NCBI RefSeq assembly: GCF_029433115.1
Contig: NZ_JARNTV010000014.1
Location: 20,223-84,222, forward strand
DNA: 64,000 nt
From: Sphingomonas sp. AOB5
GTDB lineage: Bacteria; Pseudomonadota; Alphaproteobacteria; Sphingomonadales; Sphingomonadaceae
Direction of reading: 5' to 3'
In this document: positions 57,131-64,000 of the stretch, in pieces
Numbering within the stretch: the stretch's first letter is position 1
Layout of the letters: each line of letters starts with the position of its first letter
Made by a program: the position numbers and the translations under genes
The notes under the pieces: generated by a model
What the model saw: only the letters and a program-made list of their open reading frames with translations
Database searches by the model: none
What the model was told of the DNA's origin: nothing

Positions 57131-57475
57131 ATGGCGCGCGTCACCGTCGAAGATTGCGTCGACAAGGTTTCCAACCGGTTCGATCTCGTCCTGTTCGCGG
57201 CGCAGCGCGCCCGTCAGATTTCTGGCGGTGCCGAGCTGACGATCGATCGCGATCGCGACAAGAACCCGGTCGTCGCACTGCGCGAGATCGCGGAAGAGAC
57301 GGTTCGCCCGACTCACCTCGAGGAAGCCGTGGTGTCGAGCCTGCAGCGCGTCCAGATCGACGATGAGGAAGCCCCGGACGAAATCGGCTCGCTGTCGGCT
57401 TCGGCCGAGGCGCTCCGCCTCACCGCCGCTGCCCCGCCGCGCAACCAGAATCTGGGTGGCGACTACGACGGCTGA
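57131..57475 (+). CDS. rpoZ: RNA polymerase omega subunit
   Basis: A 114-residue protein with the omega hallmark [30 protein letters not shown], then [16 protein letters not shown]. It helps assemble and hold the beta-prime subunit. The first 65 residues match the conserved core; the tail (EAPDEIGS...GGDYDG) is variable and acidic, as in other alphaproteobacteria. A promoter and a strong terminator bracket the gene, so it is monocistronic. Confidence 0.97.
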   Translation: MARVTVEDCVDKVSNRFDLVLFAAQRARQISGGAELTIDRDRDKNPVVALREIAEETVRPTHLEEAVVSSLQRVQIDDEEAPDEIGSLSASAEALRLTAAAPPRNQNLGGDYDG

Positions 57476-57500
57476 GCCGCTCGCGACTCGCTGAAACAGA

Positions 57501-57535
57501 AAAGGCCGGGGAGCGATCCCCGGCCTTTCTTTTTG
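57501..57535. terminator. Rho-independent terminator shared by rpoZ and the EF-hand gene
   Basis: AAAGGCCGGGGA (57501-57512) and TCCCCGGCCTTT (57517-57528) make a perfect 12-bp stem with a GCGA tetraloop, followed by CTTTTT. The A-run on the left arm means it can also end the convergent EF-hand transcript. Confidence 0.95.
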
Positions 57536-57545
57536 CCTGAAGCGA

Positions 57546-57959
57546 TCAGTTGCCCGGGCGCATCGCGCGCATACGCTCCATCGCGGCGGCGCGTTCGGTG
57601 GCGTCGATCTTGCCGTCCTTGTTGGTATCGAGCCGGTCGAAGCGCATCGTCGCCGCGGCCTTCATCTCGTCGGCCGAGACCGATCCGTCGCCATCGGTGT
57701 CGGCGCGGCCCAGCATCCGCCCGCCGGGACCGGCTTCGCGCTCGGATTCGCTGAGCTTGCCGTCCTTGTTCTTGTCGAGTTGCGCGAAACGCGCGGCGCT
57801 GGCGGTGAGCAATTCGGCCTTGCTGGTCGCGCCGTCGCCATCGGGATCGGGGAACATCGCCGCCATCATCGCGCCGCCATCCTGCGCGGCGGCGGGCGTG
57901 GCGAAAACGGCAAGCGGCGCGGCCGCCAGCGCGGCGCCGAGAATCAGCTTCTTCATCAT
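57546..57959 (-). CDS. Exported EF-hand calcium-binding protein
   Basis: A 137-residue protein with signal peptide (MMKKLILGAALAAAPLAVFATPAAAQ) and four EF-hand loops: DPDGDGATSKAE, DKNKDGKLSESE, DTDGDGSVSADE and DTNKDGKIDATE. Each has acidic residues at the loop positions that bind Ca2+. It should be a periplasmic calcium buffer or sensor. It is convergent with rpoZ and uses the same terminator. Confidence 0.92.
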   Translation of the reverse strand: MMKKLILGAALAAAPLAVFATPAAAQDGGAMMAAMFPDPDGDGATSKAELLTASAARFAQLDKNKDGKLSESEREAGPGGRMLGRADTDGDGSVSADEMKAAATMRFDRLDTNKDGKIDATERAAAMERMRAMRPGN

Positions 57960-58031
57960 GCGAACTCCATGAACGCCCGAAAGGGACGGGCGAGCAGGCG
58001 CCTTATCGGCGCGACCTGTCGCAAAACTTTG

Positions 58032-58727
58032 TCAGGCGTCGTCCGTGTCTTCGATGGCTTCCGCCGGGCGGGCCTTGAAGCCCTGGGCGACCACGAACCA
58101 CTCCACCGAACCCTTGCGGCTGGCCGGCGGCTTGGCATGCTTCACCGTCGCGAAATTGCGCTTCATCTGCGCCACCAGCGCCGAATCGGTGCCGCCCGCG
58201 AACACCTTGCACACGAACGCACCGCCGGGTTCGAGCACCTGCACCGCGAAATCGAGCGCGGTCTCGACCAGCCCCAGCGTGCGCAGCGCGTCGGTCTGCG
58301 GATGGCCGACGGTATTCGCCGCCATGTCCGACAGCACCAGATCGGGCCGCCCGCCCAGTTCCTCGATCAGCCGGTCCGGCGCTTCATCGGCCATGAAGTC
58401 CATCTGGAGAATGGTGACCCCGTCGATCGGATCGACCGGCAGCAGATCGATGCCGACCACCTTCGCCTTGGGGATCACGCGCCGGCACACCTGGCTCCAC
58501 CCGCCCGGCGCGATGCCGAGGTCGATCACGCGCTTCGATCCCTTGAGGAAACCGAACCGCTCGTCCAGCTCGGTCAGCTTGTAGGCCGCGCGGCTGCGAT
58601 AGCCCTCGGCCTTGGCCTTCTTCACATAGGGATCGTTGAGCTGGCGTTCGAGCCAGCGCGTCGACTGGGTCGTGCGTCCGCGTGCGGTCTTGACCCGCGT
58701 ATGTCCTCTGGCGCCGCCCCTGCTCAT
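58032..58727 (-). CDS. rlmE: 23S rRNA 2'-O-methyltransferase RlmE (FtsJ/RrmJ)
   Basis: A 231-residue methyltransferase: GYRSRAAYKLTELDERFG, the SAM motif VIDLGIAPGGWSQV, VLSDMAANTVGH with the catalytic Asp, and FVCKVFAGG with the catalytic Lys. It methylates U2552 of 23S rRNA. ATG 58727 overlaps the stop of the Ppx/GppA gene as ATGA, so the two are coupled. Confidence 0.95.
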   Translation of the reverse strand: MSRGGARGHTRVKTARGRTTQSTRWLERQLNDPYVKKAKAEGYRSRAAYKLTELDERFGFLKGSKRVIDLGIAPGGWSQVCRRVIPKAKVVGIDLLPVDPIDGVTILQMDFMADEAPDRLIEELGGRPDLVLSDMAANTVGHPQTDALRTLGLVETALDFAVQVLEPGGAFVCKVFAGGTDSALVAQMKRNFATVKHAKPPASRKGSVEWFVVAQGFKARPAEAIEDTDDA

Positions 58728-59791
58728 CCCTGTTTCCCGTTCATCAATCGCCGCAAGATGCCCTCGCGGATGCCGCGATCGGCGATGCCCAGCCGTTCGG
58801 CCGGCCACAAGTCGAGAATCGTCTCAAGGATCGCGCAGCCCGCCACCACCAGATCGGCACGCTCGCTGCCGATGCAAGGCACCTGGCTGCGTTCGGCGAG
58901 GCTGAGATGTGCCAGCCGCTGGCTGACACCGCGCATCGCGGCGGACGGCACGATCAGCCCGTCGACCACCGAACGATCATAGCTGGAGAGGCCCAGATGG
59001 ACGCTGGCGAGCGTCGTCACCGTCCCGCTGGTGCCCAGCAGCCGCCGTGTGCCCGGCGGCGGATCGAGCCGCGCGACGAACGGGGCGAAGGCTTGCGCCA
59101 CTTCGGCACGCATCCGGGCATAGGCGGCGATGCGGCCCTCCGGCCCCTCGCCATGGCCGATCGCCTCGGTCAGCGAAACGACACCCCAGGGCGCGCTATG
59201 CCAGTCGAGGATGCGCGGCATCGGCTCGGCCGAATCGACCAGCACGAGCTCGGTCGATCCGCCGCCAATGTCGAAGACGAGCGCCGGCCCATCGCCGGGC
59301 TCGAGCAGGGCATGGCAGCCCAGCACGGCAAGGCGCGCTTCCTCTTCGGCAGTGATGATGTCGAGCGCGATGCCGGTCTCGCGATAGGCGCGCTGGATGA
59401 ATTCCTGTCCGTTCGATGCGCGGCGGCATGCCTCGGTCGCGACCGAACGGGCCAACGTCACCCGCCTGCGCTTCAGCTTGTCGGCGCAGATGCGCAACGC
59501 GGCAATGGTGCGATCGATCGCGGCATCGGACAGGCGGCCGGTGGTCGCCAGCCCCTCGCCCAGCCGGACGATCCGCGAAAAGGCATCGACCACGGCAAAG
59601 CCGCCGCCCTGCGGACGCGCGATCAGCAACCGGCAATTGTTGGTGCCCAGATCCAGCGCGGCATAGTGGCGCGCCTCCGGCCAGCGCGGCCGGCCTGCCC
59701 GCTCCGCGGCGGGCGTCGTTCCCGTCTGGACAGGCTTCGTCACCAGTCCATGGGGCAGTCTGGCGGAGCCATCCCCCATCGCGTCACTCAC
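58724..59791 (-). CDS. Ppx/GppA phosphatase (exopolyphosphatase family)
   Basis: A 355-residue protein of the ASKHA fold: YAALDLGTNNCRLLIA (phosphate-1), VFDIGGGSTELVLVD (phosphate-2) and LGTSGTVTTLASVHL. It would hydrolyse polyphosphate or the pppGpp 5'-phosphate. It lacks the extra C-terminal domain of long Ppx proteins, so it is the short form typical of alphaproteobacteria. It leads a two-gene operon with rlmE. Confidence 0.92.
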   Translation of the reverse strand: MSDAMGDGSARLPHGLVTKPVQTGTTPAAERAGRPRWPEARHYAALDLGTNNCRLLIARPQGGGFAVVDAFSRIVRLGEGLATTGRLSDAAIDRTIAALRICADKLKRRRVTLARSVATEACRRASNGQEFIQRAYRETGIALDIITAEEEARLAVLGCHALLEPGDGPALVFDIGGGSTELVLVDSAEPMPRILDWHSAPWGVVSLTEAIGHGEGPEGRIAAYARMRAEVAQAFAPFVARLDPPPGTRRLLGTSGTVTTLASVHLGLSSYDRSVVDGLIVPSAAMRGVSQRLAHLSLAERSQVPCIGSERADLVVAGCAILETILDLWPAERLGIADRGIREGILRRLMNGKQG

Positions 59792-59898
59792 TTATGTTCT
59801 TTCCGTCTCGGCACTTGGCCGTCCGGTGCTTGGGAGCGAGGCTAGCGCAGCCCATCGCACTGGGCAAGCGAGGCGGCAGGGCATCGGTTCGCACGGTG

Positions 59899-59927
59899 TT
59901 GACTCGAATCGCAGTGCCGCCTATTTG
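59899..59927 (+). promoter_or_regulatory. Promoter of tRNA-Gln
   Basis: TTGACT (59899-59904) and TATTTG (59922-59927) have a 17-base spacer and end 13 bases before the tRNA 5' end, a good fit for a sigma-70-type tRNA promoter. Confidence 0.75.
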
Positions 59928-59940
59928 CGCCGCCCTGCGT

Positions 59941-60014
59941 TGCCCGATCCTCTAATGGTAAGAGAGCGGACTCTGACTCCGTCAATCAAGGTTCGAGTCC
60001 TTGTCGGGCATCCA
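59941..60014 (+). tRNA. tRNA-Gln (anticodon CUG), CCA encoded
   Basis: TGCCCGA (59941-59947) pairs with TCGGGCA (to 60010), discriminator T at 60011, CCA at 60012-60014. The anticodon stem GCGGA/TCCGT holds loop CTCTGAC, giving anticodon CTG for CAG codons. The T-arm reads CAAGGTTCGAGTCCTTG. Confidence 0.95.
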
Positions 60015-60093
60015 CTTCCTTCGATCCAACATTCCCGCCGAAACGGAATAGATCGCGATGGATCGCGATCCCGCCCCCATTAGGATCGCGGCG

Positions 60094-60228
60094 ATGACAG
60101 AGGATCCCACTCCCGAAAGCCCCGATCCGGAACCCGCCGCGCGCCGGGCCGGGCCGATGATGGGCATCCTGATCGGCGTACCCATCAGCATTGCGCTGTG
60201 GGTATTGATCGGCTGGCTGTCGCTGTAG
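60094..60228 (+). CDS. Small single-span membrane protein
   Basis: A 44-codon frame encodes an acidic, Pro-rich N terminus (MTEDPTPESPDPEP) followed by one hydrophobic segment (GILIGVPISIALWVLIGWLSL) that ends at the stop. AGGATC lies about eight bases before the ATG. The amphipathic layout and sensible ribosome site support a real gene, but it is short and I recognise no family. It is convergent with the TlpA-like gene, with three bases between their ends. Confidence 0.55.
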   Translation: MTEDPTPESPDPEPAARRAGPMMGILIGVPISIALWVLIGWLSL

Positions 60229-60231
60229 CGG

Positions 60232-60822
60232 TCAGTTCGCTTCGGCGACCAGTTCGCGCGCGGTCTGGCCGGTCCAGTCCATGCCGCCCAGCATGCGCCA
60301 GACTTCCTTGCCGTTCGAATCGTAGAGGATCGTCGTCGGCAGATTGATCGCCATGCTCAGGCTGAACGCCGCATCGCTGTCGAGATAGGGCTGGAGCTTC
60401 TGGAACTTCGCCTTTTCGAAAAAGGGCGTGACCTTGGCCGCGCCGTCCAGATCCTGGCTCAGCACCACCACCTGCGCCTTGTCGCCCAGCGAGACGGCCA
60501 GCGCGTCGAGCGTCGGCATTTCCTTGACGCAGGGCACGCACCAGGTGGCCCACAGGTTGAGCAGCACCGGCTTGCCCCGGAAATCGGCCATACTGCCCTT
60601 CGCGCCGCCGGGCGTGGTGAAGGCGATCGCAGGCGCCGCCTCTCCCTTGTGGCTGCGATCGAGCGTGCCGATCACTTCCTCGACCACCTTCTCCCCGGCT
60701 TCGCTGCCGTTGGGCGTGGGGGCCTGCAAAGTTTCGTTTGCTTGGCTTCCCGGCGCGGATTGCCTATCGCAACCGCCGATTCCAAGAGCCGCCAGCAGGA
60801 GAAGCGCGATTACCGGGCGCAA
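60232..60822 (-). CDS. TlpA/thioredoxin-like lipoprotein
   Basis: A 196-residue protein: hydrophobic leader [15 protein letters not shown] forms a lipoprotein signal, and the thioredoxin fold contains the redox motif [13 protein letters not shown] with WCVPC, and later [12 protein letters not shown] with the cis-Pro. It should reduce or transfer disulfides in the periplasm, for example in cytochrome c maturation. The start is TTG 60822, six bases after GGAG. It is divergent from argH with only 16 bases between the start codons, so its promoter must lie inside argH. Confidence 0.88.
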   Translation of the reverse strand: MRPVIALLLLAALGIGGCDRQSAPGSQANETLQAPTPNGSEAGEKVVEEVIGTLDRSHKGEAAPAIAFTTPGGAKGSMADFRGKPVLLNLWATWCVPCVKEMPTLDALAVSLGDKAQVVVLSQDLDGAAKVTPFFEKAKFQKLQPYLDSDAAFSLSMAINLPTTILYDSNGKEVWRMLGGMDWTGQTARELVAEAN

Positions 60823-60838
60823 GGACAGCTCCAATTCG

Positions 60839-62218
60839 ATGTGGGGAGGACGCTTCGCCGAAGGTCCTTCCGCGGTGATGCGCGAGATAAACGCCTCGAT
60901 CCCCTTCGACAAGCGGCTGTGGCAGCAGGACCTTGCCGGTTCGCAGGCGCATGTCGCGATGCTGGGCAAGCAGGGCATCATCCCGGCCGAGGATGCCGCG
61001 GCGATCTCCGAAGGGCTGACCCGCGTCGGCGCGGACTTCGAAGCCAATGGCGTGCCGGTCGATCTGGCGCTGGAAGACATCCACATGCTCGCCGAGAGCA
61101 AGCTGGCCGCGGATATCGGGCCGGGTGCAGGACGCCTGCACACCGCGCGTTCGCGCAACGACCAGGTCGCGACCGATTTCCGGCTGTGGGTGCGCGATGC
61201 GGTGGATCAGGCCGATGCGGCGCTGGCCGCGCTGGTCGACGCGCTGCTGGTGCGGGCCGGGGAACATGCCGACAGCGTGATGCCGGGCTTCACCCACCTT
61301 CAGGTCGCGCAGCCGGTGACGCTGGGCCATCACCTGATGGCCTATGTCGAGATGTTCTCGCGCGACCGCAGCCGCCTCAAGGACGCCCGCGCGCGGCTCA
61401 ACCTGTGCCCGCTGGGCAGCGCGGCGCTGGCCGGGACCGGCTTTCCGATCGACCGCGAAGCGACCGCCGCGGCGCTCGGGTTCGACGGCCCGACGCGCAA
61501 CTCGCTCGATTCGGTCTCGGACCGCGATTTCGCCATCGAGTACCTCACCAGCGCGACCCAGTGCAGCCTGCATCTGAGCCGCCTGGCCGAGGAATTCGTG
61601 ATCTGGGCGAGCCAGCCCTTCGGCTTCGTGGCGCTGAGCGATCAATGGTCGACCGGCAGCTCGATCATGCCGCAGAAGCGCAATCCCGACGCCGCCGAAC
61701 TGGTGCGCGGCCATTCGGGCCGGATCGCGGGCAGCCTGGTCAGCCTGATGATCACCATGAAGGGCCTGCCGCTGGCGTACTCAAAGGACATGCAGGACGA
61801 CAAGCCGCCGGTGTTCGAGGCGCACGACCTGCTGGGTCTCTCCATCGCGGCGATGACCGGCATGGTCGAAAGCGCGACCTTCCGGCTGGAGCGGATGCGT
61901 GCCGCCGCGGAAGCCGGTTTCTCCACCGCGACCGATCTGGCCGACTGGCTGGTGCGCGAGGGCGGCATCCCCTTCCGCGAGGCGCATCACATCACCGGGC
62001 GCGCGGTGGCCGAGGCAGAGCGTCAGGGCATACGCCTCGATCAACTCGATATTGGCGCGCTCAAGGAAATCGACGACAGGATCGATGACCGGGTGTACGG
62101 CGTTCTGAGCGTGGACGCGTCGGTCGCGAGCCGGACCAGCTTCGGCGGCACGGCTCCGGCGCGGGTGCGTCAGGCGATCGCAGCGGCAAAGGCGCTGCGC
62201 GAGGAGGAAGGGCGATGA
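60839..62218 (+). CDS. argH: Argininosuccinate lyase
   Basis: A 459-residue enzyme: [11 protein letters not shown] start, [26 protein letters not shown]-type region [11 protein letters not shown], and the lyase signature [12 protein letters not shown] with the catalytic Ser loop. It splits argininosuccinate to arginine and fumarate. The length matches the family. AAGGA lies about 13 bases before the ATG. The gene runs by four-base overlap into a small lipoprotein gene and then lysA. Confidence 0.97.
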   Translation: MWGGRFAEGPSAVMREINASIPFDKRLWQQDLAGSQAHVAMLGKQGIIPAEDAAAISEGLTRVGADFEANGVPVDLALEDIHMLAESKLAADIGPGAGRLHTARSRNDQVATDFRLWVRDAVDQADAALAALVDALLVRAGEHADSVMPGFTHLQVAQPVTLGHHLMAYVEMFSRDRSRLKDARARLNLCPLGSAALAGTGFPIDREATAAALGFDGPTRNSLDSVSDRDFAIEYLTSATQCSLHLSRLAEEFVIWASQPFGFVALSDQWSTGSSIMPQKRNPDAAELVRGHSGRIAGSLVSLMITMKGLPLAYSKDMQDDKPPVFEAHDLLGLSIAAMTGMVESATFRLERMRAAAEAGFSTATDLADWLVREGGIPFREAHHITGRAVAEAERQGIRLDQLDIGALKEIDDRIDDRVYGVLSVDASVASRTSFGGTAPARVRQAIAAAKALREEEGR

Positions 62219-62466
62219 AGCGGATCCTGTTTGCCGGAACCATGGCTGCGGCTTCGCTGGCGCTTGGCGGATGCGGTGCGCGCGAGGCGCTGATCCCGCC
62301 GCAGGGCCAGTCGCTGCCGGTCAAACCTTACGCCGCGAAAGAGGCTCCGAAAGCGGATGACCTCCTCGCGGCGCCGCCCCAGACCCGCCCCGCTCGCAGC
62401 GACGACCTGATCGAAAGCTCCAAGGAGCGCCGCAGCGACGATTTCGATCTGCCTCCTCCGAACTGA
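62215..62466 (+). CDS. Small lipoprotein, LptM/YifL-like position
   Basis: An 83-residue protein with lipobox signal [21 protein letters not shown] and then a short Pro/Ala-rich, hydrophilic tail with no fold predicted by eye. Small lipoproteins of this kind lie between argH and lysA in many proteobacteria, and E. coli YifL (LptM) supports LptD assembly. Sequence similarity beyond the lipobox is too low for me to assign that role. It overlaps argH as ATGA. Confidence 0.8.
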   Translation: MKRILFAGTMAAASLALGGCGAREALIPPQGQSLPVKPYAAKEAPKADDLLAAPPQTRPARSDDLIESSKERRSDDFDLPPPN

Positions 62467-62472
62467 GACCCC

Positions 62473-63735
62473 ATGACCGATTTTGCTCTGATTGACGGCG
62501 AACTCCACGCCGAAGCCACCCCGCTTGCCCGCATTGCCGCCGAAGTCGGCACACCCGTCTATGTCTATTCGGCCGAGGCCTTCCGAAAGCGTGCCCGCGA
62601 TTTCCGCAAGGGCGTGGAACAGGCCGGCCGGGTCCATCTGGCCTTTGCGATCAAGGCCAATCCCAATCTGGCGGTGATCCGCCTGCTCGCCAATGAAGGC
62701 TACGGCGCCGACGTGGTTTCGGGCGGCGAGATGGCGCGCGCGCTGGCCGGCGGCATGAAGGCGGAGGACATCGTCTTCTCCGGCGTGGGCAAGACCCGCG
62801 CCGAGCTGGCCGCGGGCCTCGATGCCGGGATCGGCCAGTTCAACCTCGAGCTGGAAGAGGAAGGCGTCGTGCTGGCGGAGATCGCCCGGTCCAAGGGGTT
62901 GGTCGCGCCGGCCACGCTGCGGGTGAACCCCGATGTCGACGCGGGCACGCACGAGAAAATCTCGACCGGCAAGGCGGAGAACAAGTTCGGCCTGCCGATC
63001 GATCAGGCACCCGACATTTTCGACCGGCTCGCGCCGCTGGAGGGGCTGAACCTGCGCGGCGTGGCGATCCATATCGGTAGCCAGCTGCAGAGCCTCGAGC
63101 CGCTGGAGAAGGCGTTCGTCCGCATCGGCAAGCTGGTCGCCGAGCTGCGCGGCCGCGGCCACACCATCACCCATGTCGATCTCGGCGGCGGCCTTGGCGT
63201 GCGCTACAAGGAAGGCGACGTGCCTCCGACGATGGACGATTATGGCGCGATGGTCGCCCGCGTGACGAAGGACTGGGACGTCGAGCTGATGTTCGAGCCC
63301 GGCCGCGTGCTTTCGGCCAATGCCGGGGTGATGCTGACCGAAGTGCTGTGGGTGAAGCCGGGCGTAACCAATCCTTGGGTGGTGGTCGATTCGGCGATGA
63401 ACGATCTCGCCCGCGTCGCGCTGTACGATGCGCATCACGACATTTCGGCGGTGAAGCCGTCGGGCGAGACGTTCGTCGCCAATGTCTGCGGGCCGGTGTG
63501 CGAATCGAGCGACGTGTTCGCCAAAAATCGCGAGATCGATACGGTGAAGGCGGGCGACCTGCTCGTCCTCCATTCCGCCGGCGCTTATGGTGCAACGATG
63601 GCCAGTACCTATAACAGCCGCGCGCTGGTGCCCGAGGTGCTGGTGTCGGGCGACAGGTTCGCCGTGGTCGCCCCGCGCATCTCGGCCGAATCGATCATGG
63701 ATCAGGAACCGATCCCGGACTGGCTGGCGGACTGA
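62473..63735 (+). CDS. lysA: Diaminopimelate decarboxylase
   Basis: A 420-residue PLP enzyme of the alanine-racemase fold: FAIKANPNLAVIR with the PLP-binding Lys, HIGSQLQ, VDLGGGLGVRY, EPGRVLSANAG and the late catalytic CGPVCESSDVF. It makes lysine from meso-diaminopimelate. It begins six bases after the lipoprotein gene and ends three bases before the next gene. Confidence 0.97.
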   Translation: MTDFALIDGELHAEATPLARIAAEVGTPVYVYSAEAFRKRARDFRKGVEQAGRVHLAFAIKANPNLAVIRLLANEGYGADVVSGGEMARALAGGMKAEDIVFSGVGKTRAELAAGLDAGIGQFNLELEEEGVVLAEIARSKGLVAPATLRVNPDVDAGTHEKISTGKAENKFGLPIDQAPDIFDRLAPLEGLNLRGVAIHIGSQLQSLEPLEKAFVRIGKLVAELRGRGHTITHVDLGGGLGVRYKEGDVPPTMDDYGAMVARVTKDWDVELMFEPGRVLSANAGVMLTEVLWVKPGVTNPWVVVDSAMNDLARVALYDAHHDISAVKPSGETFVANVCGPVCESSDVFAKNREIDTVKAGDLLVLHSAGAYGATMASTYNSRALVPEVLVSGDRFAVVAPRISAESIMDQEPIPDWLAD

Positions 63736-63738
63736 GCC

Positions 63739-64000
63739 ATGAGCCTCGCCGCGCTGCCGCTGTTCGTGAAACTGGCCGGGCGGCCGGTGATCCTGATCGG
63801 CAGCGGCGAAGCGGCGGAGGCCAAGCGCCGCCTGCTCGAACGCGCGGGCGCGCGCATCGTCGAGAGCGGCGCGGCGCTGGCCATCGTCGCGCTTCCCGAA
63901 CCGGAAGAGACGGTGGCGCGGCTGCGGGCCGAAGGCGTGCTGGTCAACACGGTCGACCGGCCTGAGCTGTGCGACTTCACCCTGCCCGCCATCGTCGACC
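63739..64000 (+). CDS. Siroheme-synthase-type NAD-binding protein, 3' end cut
   Basis: The first 87 residues are visible: FVKLAGRPVILIGSGEAAEAKRRLLERAGARIV is the NAD-binding motif of precorrin-2 dehydrogenase/sirohydrochlorin ferrochelatase (CysG N-terminal domain). NTVDRPELCDFTLPAIV is the typical next motif. Whether a methyltransferase domain follows cannot be seen. Confidence 0.87.
   Translation, partial: MSLAALPLFVKLAGRPVILIGSGEAAEAKRRLLERAGARIVESGAALAIVALPEPEETVARLRAEGVLVNTVDRPELCDFTLPAIVD

Overview
The window reads as chromosomal DNA of a GC-rich alphaproteobacterium, most likely a sphingomonad (Sphingomonas or a close relative). Two large TonB-dependent receptors, an EipA/DUF1134 envelope protein, a 4,5-cleavage (Lig-type) aromatic gene set, and the gltD/gltB and lepB-rnc-era blocks point that way. 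This assignment is inference from gene content, not from a phylogenetic marker. I see no insertion sequence, prophage, CRISPR array or rRNA gene. Coding density is high, and many neighbouring genes overlap by 1-4 bases.

Region 1 (1-5.6 kb): a truncated type-B carboxylesterase diverges from a TonB-dependent receptor. The shared promoter region holds a LacI-type palindrome. A small lipoprotein and a cytochrome c/cytochrome b561 pair follow. Region 2 (5.7-23.9 kb) is the accessory part: a LysR regulator with two tandem winged-helix domains faces a long set of + strand genes. These encode two proteins of the 4,5-dihydroxyphthalate decarboxylase family, a LigJ-type 4-oxalomesaconate hydratase, a thiamine-diphosphate enzyme, an exported alpha/beta hydrolase, two more amidohydrolases, an MFS permease, a LigB-family dioxygenase with an unusual metal site, an HpcH-type aldolase, a second TonB receptor, a LigA/LigB-like dioxygenase pair and a ceramidase-like exported hydrolase. 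Together they look like uptake, hydrolysis, decarboxylation, meta ring cleavage and aldol cleavage of a carboxylated catechol or gallate-like compound. The substrate is unknown, and no ring-hydroxylating oxygenase or LigC-type dehydrogenase is present. This cluster is the best candidate for an undescribed system.

Region 3 (23.9-42 kb) is mostly housekeeping: tRNA-Ser, EipA, a dihydroorotase, YgfZ, RNase HII, a ThiD-VOC fusion, GlmM, a dicarboxylate symporter, a response regulator, glutathione reductase, Pgi, the lepB-rnc-era operon ending in a nitrilase homologue that lacks its catalytic cysteine, LtrA and CobB. Region 4 (42-49.6 kb) is the glutamate synthase operon, with two DUF2059 genes lying between gltD and gltB. 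Region 5 (49.6-64 kb) holds UppP, a GntR/YtrA-type operator upstream of a small membrane protein, a cardiolipin synthase operon with a stand-alone lasso-peptide B2-like protease, RpoZ, an EF-hand protein, RlmE/Ppx, tRNA-Gln, a TlpA-like lipoprotein divergent from argH, and lysA. The window ends inside a siroheme-synthase-type gene.
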